The notes under the pieces are model-generated. The model did no database searches, was not told the origin of the DNA, and worked only from the letters and a program-made list of their open reading frames with translations. The position numbers and the translations under genes are program-made. Shown in pieces: positions 25,172 to 32,099 of a stretch of 64,000 nucleotides of DNA (position 1 is the first letter of the stretch; each line of letters begins with the position of its first letter). The stretch lies in NCBI GenBank assembly GCA_964448855.1, contig CAYUXI010000004.1:1-64000 (forward strand), written 5' to 3'. The DNA comes from QAMX01 sp964448855. GTDB lineage: Bacteria > Bacillota > Clostridia > Oscillospirales > QAMX01.

Positions 25172-25630
25172 TCATTTTTCGGGAAGAATGGAGCCTTTGA
25201 TCACGTCGAGAACCGAGTGGACATTGATCATTTGAATACCGGGAACACTTTTGTACAGGCTGACCACAAAATTGCGCATCGTTTTGATATCGGGCGACAG
25301 GCATATTGCCAGCAAATGACAGTTGCCTGTTGTCTGAACGAGCGTAACGGTTTCTTTTGCTTCGGCAAAAATACGTTTGCATTCCTCAAAATCCTCTGCC
25401 TTCGTTTCAACGTTCATCACAAAGGTCATCATTTCGGGTGCAGCCTGCGGATCAATGATGGCCTTGTATCCTGTTATGATGCCGTTGCGCTCGAGCGCAG
25501 CAATCCTTGCCTGAATCGCCGTACGAGACAAACCGACTTTCTCTGCGATCTCAGAATAGGACATTCTGCCGTCCTCAAGCAACAGATTGACAATTCGGTT
25601 ATCCATCTCGTCAATGCCTCTGATCTGCAT
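25172..25630 (-). CDS. Lrp/AsnC-family transcriptional regulator
   Basis: A 152-residue regulator. The N-terminal HTH reads DNRIVNLLLEDGRMSYSEIA and EKVGLSRTAIQARIAALERN; the C-terminal RAM ligand-binding domain is alpha-beta. Such proteins form octamers and respond to amino acids or related ligands. The start at 25630 follows GGTGGAG. It is first in a two-gene leftward unit with the alpha-CTD-like gene, from the promoter at 25697-25724. Ligand unknown. Confidence 0.92.
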   Translation of the reverse strand: MQIRGIDEMDNRIVNLLLEDGRMSYSEIAEKVGLSRTAIQARIAALERNGIITGYKAIIDPQAAPEMMTFVMNVETKAEDFEECKRIFAEAKETVTLVQTTGNCHLLAICLSPDIKTMRNFVVSLYKSVPGIQMINVHSVLDVIKGSILPEK

Positions 25631-25696
25631 CAAACTCCACCTTCCGTTTTCTTGATCAAGCCAACGGCGCATGCTTTCCGTCCACTTAATAGCTAT

Positions 25697-25724
25697 ATTA
25701 TACCATGTTTTGTCGATATTTCAA
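25697..25724 (-). promoter_or_regulatory. Promoter of the Lrp/alpha-CTD pair
   Basis: On the minus strand TTGAAA and TATAAT are 16 bases apart, with TGG before TATAAT (extended -10). Confidence 0.7.
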
Positions 25725-25920
25725 CCCATCAACTTTCGTTTCGTATTCATATCATTGCATAGTGCCATTGAATTGCACGATAACATTGCAAAACAAAAGG
25801 ATGCCGTCGGAGCAGCTCACCATCCCCATTTTTTTTGTTTGCACGTTATGGACGATGAAACGGGTAGAAATCCCAGGCAGATCCGGAACGGTGTATCACA
25901 AACACCACCCATCACGAAAA
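25725..25920. other. Intergenic region with no visible gene
   Basis: A/T-rich stretch between the Lrp promoter and the GH51 terminator. I see no gene with a ribosome site and no clear repeat. Confidence 0.5.
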
Positions 25921-25967
25921 ACTGCAAAAAGCAGACAACCCGGAAGGATTCCTACCGGGTTGTCTGC
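25921..25967 (-). terminator. Terminator of the GH51 gene
   Basis: A 13-bp perfect stem GCAGACAACCCGG/CCGGGTTGTCTGC followed on the minus strand by TTTTTGCAGTTTTT. Confidence 0.88.
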
Positions 25968-25993
25968 CGAAGAATTCTCTTTTTAGAACAAAC

Positions 25994-26044
25994 GAGGAAC
26001 TTCCTCTTCTGTTTTTTTACGACAATCTATTTCTGCTGTGTCCG
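25994..26044. repeat. Duplicated gene-end sequence, copy B
   Basis: It covers the last five codons and stop of the GH51 gene plus about 30 downstream bases, and matches 24645-24698. Confidence 0.8.
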
Positions 26045-27538
26045 CACCAGACGCAGGACGTTCCAGGAGGCCGGCGGCAGAATGACCTGCCCGTCGTTCA
26101 TTTCGGGCTTCACATCGTGCGGAACCACACGGAACGGATCATCCTCTGTGTTGACCGCCTTCATATCATCGTGGTGCAGAACGCTGTGCGAGACGAGGGT
26201 ATAGCCCTCCAATGCGCGGAAATCACAGGTCAGCGCGGTGGGTTCGGCGAGGTCGCGGTTGACGGCGAAAACCGTGATGGTCTGATCGTCCGATAAAACG
26301 GCGGCAGCGTCCACAACGGGCACGTCCGAATAATGCCGGGTATCAAATCGGTCACAGGTGATCTGCGGGAGCAGACTGGTGCCACGTCCATACAGGCTGG
26401 CCTGCATGAACGGATAGTAGATCGTCTGCGCCCAGGCACCGCCGCCGGGCGAGGTCATGATCGGTGCAATGACGTTGACCAGCTGCGCGAGACACGCGAT
26501 TTTGACGGTATCCGCATTTTTCAGAATGGTGATCAGCATCAGACCGACGAGCAGCGCGTCCTCAAAATTGTAGACGTCCTCAATCAGCGGTAGCGCCTGA
26601 CCCCAGGGGTGATCGCGATGGAGCTGCGCATCCTGCCCGTGCGAATGATACCAGACGTTCCATTCGTCCAGCGACAGCTGAACGGTGTGACGGCTCCGCT
26701 TTTTGCCGCGAATGCCGCGGGAAATGGCGGCGACGGTCTGGATGTAGCCGTTCAAATCCATGGTGCTGGCCAGAAAATCCGATGTGTCGTTGTGCGGATT
26801 CCCGTAGTAGCGGTGCAGCGACAGGTAATCGACGTGCTCATACGTTTCATCCAGAACCGTCCATTCCCAGCTGCCAAACGTCGGCATTTCGGAGGAAGAA
26901 GAACCGCAGGCAACCAGCTCAATGGAGCTGTCGGTCCATTTCATCATCTTGGCGGCTTCGCTGGCAATCCGGCCATACTCCGTCGCCGTCTTCGCACCGA
27001 TTTGCCAGGAGCCGTCCATTTCATTCCCCAGACACCAGAGGCGAATGTTCAGCGGGTCGGGTGCGCCGTTTCGAATGCGCAAATCCGAGTAATAGGTGCC
27101 GCCCTTGTGGTTGGCGTACTCCACGATGTTCCGCGCATCGTCCGGTGTGCCGGTGCCGAGGTTCACGGCATACATCACGTCCGTCTGCGCGATTTTTGCC
27201 CATTCGCAGAATTCATGCAGCCCAAATTCGTTGGTTTCCGTGGAATTCCAGGCCAGATCGAGTCGCGTCGGACGCGATTCTCGTGGGCCGATCGAATCCT
27301 CCCAACGGAAACCGGAGACGAAATTGCCGCCAGGATAGCGGACGACCGGGACACGCAGCTGCTGCACCAGACGCATCACATCGCGGCGAAACCCGTTTGC
27401 ATCAGCGGTCGGATGCGTCGGCTCGTACAGTCCGGTGTAAACGGCGCGCCCCAGCTGCTCTACGAAGGAACCGTAAATGCGTGGATCGATGGGGGAAATG
27501 GCGTAAGCCGAATCCAAAATCAGCTTGGCTTGTTTCAT
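26027..27538 (-). CDS. Alpha-L-arabinofuranosidase, GH51
   Basis: A 503-residue intracellular enzyme without a signal peptide. It removes alpha-L-arabinofuranosyl residues from arabino-oligosaccharides. GH51 signatures are clear: VVRYPGGNFVSGFRWEDSIG in the first third, WCLGNEMDG with the acid/base Glu, and LSLDEWNVW with the nucleophile Glu. Length matches the family. The start follows AGGAGGTCGCAT. It probably finishes the breakdown of oligosaccharides produced by the secreted GH43-like proteins. Confidence 0.95.
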   Translation of the reverse strand: MKQAKLILDSAYAISPIDPRIYGSFVEQLGRAVYTGLYEPTHPTADANGFRRDVMRLVQQLRVPVVRYPGGNFVSGFRWEDSIGPRESRPTRLDLAWNSTETNEFGLHEFCEWAKIAQTDVMYAVNLGTGTPDDARNIVEYANHKGGTYYSDLRIRNGAPDPLNIRLWCLGNEMDGSWQIGAKTATEYGRIASEAAKMMKWTDSSIELVACGSSSSEMPTFGSWEWTVLDETYEHVDYLSLHRYYGNPHNDTSDFLASTMDLNGYIQTVAAISRGIRGKKRSRHTVQLSLDEWNVWYHSHGQDAQLHRDHPWGQALPLIEDVYNFEDALLVGLMLITILKNADTVKIACLAQLVNVIAPIMTSPGGGAWAQTIYYPFMQASLYGRGTSLLPQITCDRFDTRHYSDVPVVDAAAVLSDDQTITVFAVNRDLAEPTALTCDFRALEGYTLVSHSVLHHDDMKAVNTEDDPFRVVPHDVKPEMNDGQVILPPASWNVLRLVRTQQK

Positions 27539-27572
27539 ATGCGACCTCCTGTTATCAATCTGCCTGAAGCCC

Positions 27573-28253
27573 TCAGGCTTTGTGGATATCGTGGAGCGGG
27601 GAGCCGCTCAGGACAAACGGAGCAATCTCCTCCGCCTGATCGGCCAGATTCTGCGCACCGGCAGCCCGCAGCTGCGCACGGCTGCGGAAGCCCCAGGTCA
27701 CAGCCAGCACATCCATCCGGGCGTTCTGCGCCGTCTGCACATCCGTTTCGGAATCCCCCACAAACAGCGTCTCCGCCGGGGTGACGTGCAGCAGCGCGGC
27801 CGCACGCAGCGGCAAATCCGGAGCGGGCTTGCGTGGACAATCCGGCGTTTCCCCGCAGATTACGTCGAATGTTCCCGGAAACAGCGCGGAGCAGATCGTC
27901 TGCACCGCCGCGTCGTATTTGTTGGAAACCACACCCAGACGAAGCCCGGCCGCTTTCAGCTGCGCGAGCTGAGCGGAAATGCCGGGATAGGGGCGGGTGT
28001 GAACGAGGAGATGCTCCGCGTAATAGGTGCGGAACAGCGCGAGCGCCTGATCGGCAGAGGCCGATGCGTCGGCCGGGAGCGACCGGAGAATCAGATTGCG
28101 CACGCCGTTCCCGACTGCGGCCTGAATCTCCTCAGTTGTGCGCACGGGAAATTGAAGCTGCAAAAGAGATGCGTTGACGGCGTCGCGCAGATCGCCAAGC
28201 GTGTCGGCGAGCGTTCCGTCCAGATCGAAAAGGACAGCCTTGTATGGTTTCAC
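27573..28253 (-). CDS. HAD phosphatase, phosphoglycolate-phosphatase-like
   Basis: A 226-residue HAD hydrolase. Motif I is FDLDGTLADT, motif II VVSNK, motif III includes KPAPD, and motif IV is FVGDSETDVQTAQNA. The cap resembles that of Gph-type phosphatases acting on 2-phosphoglycolate and other small sugar phosphates. It lies 12 bases after the GNAT gene and 34 bases before the GH51 gene, so a sugar-phosphate role is possible. Substrate not proven. Confidence 0.88.
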   Translation of the reverse strand: MKPYKAVLFDLDGTLADTLGDLRDAVNASLLQLQFPVRTTEEIQAAVGNGVRNLILRSLPADASASADQALALFRTYYAEHLLVHTRPYPGISAQLAQLKAAGLRLGVVSNKYDAAVQTICSALFPGTFDVICGETPDCPRKPAPDLPLRAAALLHVTPAETLFVGDSETDVQTAQNARMDVLAVTWGFRSRAQLRAAGAQNLADQAEEIAPFVLSGSPLHDIHKA

Positions 28254-28265
28254 AGGGCACCTCCG

Positions 28266-28883
28266 TCAGCACCGCTCGTGGCCGGTGCTGCGTGCAAAGG
28301 GCGGATGAAAACAGACCTCAGCCTCATAGAACGAAGCGGGGAACAGCCGATGGTAAATCGCATCCAGCGCATCTGCCAGCGCTTCGGCAGACAGCGTACA
28401 CCGGCAGGGCAGGGAAAAAATCTGAAATTCACAGCCCTGGACACAGGTGCGGACGCCGGAATCCGTCACGCCGCCGCGCTGATAGAATGCAATCCGGCGA
28501 TTCCGCTTCAAAAGCTCCGCCTCATCCTCGGCAAAGGCCGGGTCATCAATCTCAAACAGGAGCGCATCCTCGTCGGCAAAGGCCAGCCGGAGCGATTCCA
28601 GCAGCGCAGAGCCGATGCCCTGACCGCGGTAGGACGCATAAACGGCCAGATAGTCCACCAGCCAGACCGGCTGACCGGGTGCGTGACAGAGCAGCGCATA
28701 TGCGACAGGCTGCTCCTGACGCAGAAACTGGTAAATCCGGTATTCGCCGGAGGCCAGAAGCGCCTCAATCCATGGAAACGGACGCAGCTCAGCCGGCGGA
28801 AAATCGTCGGGCAGCGCTTCCTGATACAGTGTACGTGCCGCTTCCGGTTCCAGTCGGCGGCATTCAATGGGAAACTCATTCAT
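28266..28883 (-). CDS. GNAT-family N-acetyltransferase
   Basis: A 205-residue protein with the GNAT acetyl-CoA motif LAVYASYRGQGIGSALLESL (R-G-Q-G-I-G). The C-terminal half carries a further unrecognised extension with several Cys residues. I start it at ATG 28883; an earlier in-frame ATG lies inside the terminator hairpin of the lysyl-tRNA synthetase gene. The ribosome site is weak. Substrate unknown. Confidence 0.8.
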   Translation of the reverse strand: MNEFPIECRRLEPEAARTLYQEALPDDFPPAELRPFPWIEALLASGEYRIYQFLRQEQPVAYALLCHAPGQPVWLVDYLAVYASYRGQGIGSALLESLRLAFADEDALLFEIDDPAFAEDEAELLKRNRRIAFYQRGGVTDSGVRTCVQGCEFQIFSLPCRCTLSAEALADALDAIYHRLFPASFYEAEVCFHPPFARSTGHERC

Positions 28884-28885
28884 GG

Positions 28886-28924
28886 ATGAAAAAACGGCGG
28901 CGCCGTGCAGCAGCACGACGCCGC
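28886..28924 (-). terminator. Terminator of the lysyl-tRNA synthetase gene
   Basis: GCGGCGTCGTGC-TGCT-GCACGGCGCCGC (one mismatch) followed by CGTTTTTTC on the minus strand. It ends 3 bases before the GNAT start codon. Confidence 0.75.
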
Positions 28925-28949
28925 ATTCCTTTCAGAAAGTTGATACGTG

Positions 28950-30992
28950 TCAGTGAATCTGCGTTCCTTCCGGAACGGAATCGTCGACAAAAATGACCTT
29001 GCAGCCACAGGCATTGTTGGTGGCCGCGAGCAGCATCCCGTGACTGTTGACGCCAGTCAGCCGCGCAGGCTTCAGGTTGGCGAGGACAATGATCTTCCGG
29101 CCAATCAGCTGCTCCGGTGTATACTCATGCTTGATGCTGGAAACAATGACCCGCTCATCCGTTCCGTCAAACAGCGTCAGCTTCAGACAGCTGTGCGATT
29201 TCCGGATTTCGGAGCATTTGATGACCTTGCAAACGCGCAGATCGAGCTTCGCAAAATCGTCCAGCGTGATTTCCGGCTTGATCGGCTCCACCGGATCCGG
29301 ATCGCCGTAGACAACAGCCGGAGCTTCCTCCTCCTGCGTGGCCGCCGTTTCAGCAGCCGTCTCCTCCTCCGTTTTCGGGTAGGAGAAATCCAGCAGCGGG
29401 AGATAGCGCGCCGTGTCGATTGCATACAGGAAGAGATACAGACGCGGCCCCTTTTCGCGGTTCAGCAGCAGACGGTAGACATTTTTGAAGAACGTCCCCT
29501 GCAGGGCCTTCAGCGCTTTTTCGTCCAGCTCGTCGCCGTGTACGCGCTTCGGAATGGCGTACAGCAGGGAATTCAGTCCATCCAGATCAAACCCACCGGC
29601 CGCGATGGTCTCGTGCAGCAGGCGAATCTCCTCTTTCTCGGAATCGGAAAGCGTCTCGAAAACGGCCCAATTGCGGTGCTCACAGAGACGGTTGGCGTTT
29701 TCCGGCGAGCACTGCTCCAGCCAGAACCGTGCGCGGTCCAGACGCCCGACAAACTGCTCATGGCGATAGGGCGTACCGATTTTGGCAAATACCGTTTCCA
29801 GCACCGGAATGTTGAAATCCACGATGGAACCCAGCTGCACCAGCAGACTCATCGGCACCTGCTCCGGGTGACGCCCCTCGATGATGCAGTTTTCCATGAT
29901 GGCGGCGCTGCGCTCGTCGGATTTCCCGGCGAGATAGTCGGCGTACATCCGGTCAAATTCGAAATACTGGCGCAGAATTCCGTCATCAAAGCAGAAATCA
30001 AACGCCTTTGTCGGTTCCGTTTTGGAATAGAGCCACAGGATAATTTCCGGCTCATAGAGCTTCAAAAGCGTGCCGGGCGTCAGATTCAGACCGGAGGAGC
30101 TCGACATCTTCCCGGTCATGCCGCGAATGCCGATGAATTCGTAGCCCTGGAACAGCGGCGCTTCATAGCCGAAGACACGGCTGGAAATCAGACGGGCATT
30201 GGAGTAGGAGCCGCTCGGAGCCGCATGATCCTTTCCGCCCGGTTCAAAATCCACGCCTTCATAGCGCCAGCGCATCGGCCAGTCCACCTTCCAGCCGAGC
30301 TTGCAGTCGAAGTTCGTCAGAAAATTGAAATGACCAGAATGACCGCACCGGCAGGTATAGTCCGCTTCTGTGCAGTCCTCAGAGAGATGCGTGATGGTGG
30401 TGAAGTCCGTATGGCACTCCGGGCAGAAAATCGACACCGGATAATAGGCCGCCTTGTCGGCATCGTGCTCTGCGGCCAGCTCCTCCGGAGACTTGCTGGG
30501 ATCCTTCGTCTTGAAGGAATCGAGAATTTCGAAAATCTCGCCGCGCTTTTTCAGCGCTTCAATGATATCAGGAGTGTATTTCCCGGAACGATACATTTCG
30601 GCCTGATAACGGTAGTCCATCTCAATGCCGAATTTTTTCATTTCGGTCATGAACTCTTCCTCAAAGTGCTTGGCGTAGTTTTCGTGGCAGCCCCAGGGGT
30701 CGGGAATATCGACATACGGACAGCCGATGTAGCGGTCATAGGTGTCGCCGACGACCGCCTGAACGTTGGAAGGAATTTTCCGGCAGCGGTCAAACTCGTC
30801 CCACGAGAAGAGCAGACGAGCGTTCTTTCCACGCTTTTTCAGCGCTTTTGCAACGAATAACGGGGTGGCAATATCGCGGAAATTGCCGATATGAATGGAA
30901 CCGGACGGGCTGATACCCGCTGCGCAGACGTACTCCTCTTTATCGGGGGCGCGATCGATGATTCGCTGCGCGATTTCTTCAGACCAGTGCAT
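28950..30992 (-). CDS. lysK: Class I lysyl-tRNA synthetase fused to a tRNA-binding domain
   Basis: A 680-residue class I (archaeal-type) LysRS. The Rossmann signatures are HIGN (residues 34-37) and KMSSSSG (about 290-296), with zinc-like CPEC and CRCG pairs between. After an acidic Ala/Glu/Pro linker, the last roughly 105 residues (LDDFAKLDLRVCKVIKCSEI ... GMLLAA) are an EMAPII/Trbp111-type tRNA-binding domain like the one at the end of bacterial MetG. I start it at ATG 30992, behind GAGG; an ATG 12 bases upstream lacks a site. It charges tRNA-Lys. Confidence 0.93.
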   Translation of the reverse strand: MHWSEEIAQRIIDRAPDKEEYVCAAGISPSGSIHIGNFRDIATPLFVAKALKKRGKNARLLFSWDEFDRCRKIPSNVQAVVGDTYDRYIGCPYVDIPDPWGCHENYAKHFEEEFMTEMKKFGIEMDYRYQAEMYRSGKYTPDIIEALKKRGEIFEILDSFKTKDPSKSPEELAAEHDADKAAYYPVSIFCPECHTDFTTITHLSEDCTEADYTCRCGHSGHFNFLTNFDCKLGWKVDWPMRWRYEGVDFEPGGKDHAAPSGSYSNARLISSRVFGYEAPLFQGYEFIGIRGMTGKMSSSSGLNLTPGTLLKLYEPEIILWLYSKTEPTKAFDFCFDDGILRQYFEFDRMYADYLAGKSDERSAAIMENCIIEGRHPEQVPMSLLVQLGSIVDFNIPVLETVFAKIGTPYRHEQFVGRLDRARFWLEQCSPENANRLCEHRNWAVFETLSDSEKEEIRLLHETIAAGGFDLDGLNSLLYAIPKRVHGDELDEKALKALQGTFFKNVYRLLLNREKGPRLYLFLYAIDTARYLPLLDFSYPKTEEETAAETAATQEEEAPAVVYGDPDPVEPIKPEITLDDFAKLDLRVCKVIKCSEIRKSHSCLKLTLFDGTDERVIVSSIKHEYTPEQLIGRKIIVLANLKPARLTGVNSHGMLLAATNNACGCKVIFVDDSVPEGTQIH

Positions 30993-31113
30993 AGCAAACC
31001 TCATTTCAAAGTGTTTCCATCGTATGATTGAAATCGAAGGATTTCGATGGGTTCAGTGAAGCTCCTGCAAGCGGCAATCGGGAAAGCCGCAGGAAAAAAA
31101 CTTTTTGCATACT

Positions 31114-31142
31114 ATTGTACCATGAAATAGCTTCCTTGTCAA
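31114..31142 (-). promoter_or_regulatory. Promoter of lysK
   Basis: On the minus strand TTGACA and TACAAT with 17 bases between, leaving a leader of about 115 bases, too short for a T-box. Confidence 0.85.
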
Positions 31143-31161
31143 TTGATCGGGCAAAAGAAGG

Positions 31162-32082
31162 TCACTGTCCGGCAGACGAATCCAGATACGCGCAGGCGGA
31201 AATAGCAGCAATCGTCCCGTCGGCCACCGCGGTGGTCAGCTGCCGGACGGTTTTCGCCCGACAATCTCCGGCGGCAAACAGACCGGGGACAGAGGTGGCC
31301 AGCGCATCGTCCGTCAGCAGATACCCCGCCGCATCCGTCCGGGCGAGGTCGGCAAAGGGTGCATTCTGCGGCTCCTGCCCAATCGCGACAAACAGGCCAC
31401 TCACGTCCAGATGGGTTTCTGCACCGGTTTCCGTGTCGGCGAGCAGCAGACCGGTCAGCGCGTCCTCGCCGTACAGCGCCTGAATGGTGGCGGGCGTGTG
31501 GAAAATCACGTTGCTCCGCGCCCGAAGCTGCTCCACCAGACAGGCTTCCGCACGAAACGCGGAGCGCCGGTGAATCAGATGCACCGTCTGCGCCGTGGAA
31601 GAGAGCAGCAGAGCATCCTGCAACGCCGCACTGCCGCCGCCGACGACTGCAACCGGCAGCCCGGCAAAAAATGCACCGTCGCAGACCGCGCAGAAGGAAA
31701 TGCCGGCACCGGTCAACGCGTCCTCACCGGGGAGCCCCAGCCTGCGGTGCCGCGTCCCGGTTGCCAGAATCACGGAACGCCCCGCCACGGAGCCACCGTC
31801 CTCCAGCGTCAGAACAAAGTGCGACGCCTGTACGCAAATTCCGGTGACCTGACCGAAATCCGTTTCCGCGCCGAGAGCCAGCGTCTGCGATAACAGCCGG
31901 TCGGCCAGCTCACTGCCACTGATCTGGGAAAAACCCGGATAGTTTTCCACGCGCGGCGACAGCGTAATCTGCCCGCCATAGCTGCCACCCTCTAAGAGCA
32001 GCACCCGTTTTCCGGCGCGGCAGCCGTAAATGGCAGCCGTCAGCCCGGCAGGCCCCGCACCGACGATGATGATGTCAAACAA
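31162..32082 (-). CDS. trxB: Thioredoxin-disulfide reductase
   Basis: A 306-residue flavoprotein. FAD-binding GAGPAGLTAA sits at the N-terminus, the redox pair is C131-A-V-C134 in FCAVCDG, VVGGGSAALQDA is the NAD(P)H-binding motif, and GLFAAGDCR is the C-terminal FAD motif. It reduces thioredoxin-like proteins with NAD(P)H. It is 17 bases downstream of nrdD, whose product carries its own CPNC redoxin domain, the likely substrate. Third gene of the nrdG-nrdD-trxB unit. Confidence 0.95.
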   Translation of the reverse strand: MFDIIIVGAGPAGLTAAIYGCRAGKRVLLLEGGSYGGQITLSPRVENYPGFSQISGSELADRLLSQTLALGAETDFGQVTGICVQASHFVLTLEDGGSVAGRSVILATGTRHRRLGLPGEDALTGAGISFCAVCDGAFFAGLPVAVVGGGSAALQDALLLSSTAQTVHLIHRRSAFRAEACLVEQLRARSNVIFHTPATIQALYGEDALTGLLLADTETGAETHLDVSGLFVAIGQEPQNAPFADLARTDAAGYLLTDDALATSVPGLFAAGDCRAKTVRQLTTAVADGTIAAISACAYLDSSAGQ

Positions 32083-32099
32083 ACCGATCCCTCCAGCGG

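Noticed and set aside
28947..30860. 637-codon frame antisense to lysyl-tRNA synthetase
   Set aside because: No ribosome site or recognisable motif; the complementary strand encodes clear LysRS signatures.
30993..31113. Leader of lysK considered as a T-box or lysine riboswitch
   Set aside because: At about 115 bases it is too short and lacks the T-box bulge (TGGN-type) with competing terminator.
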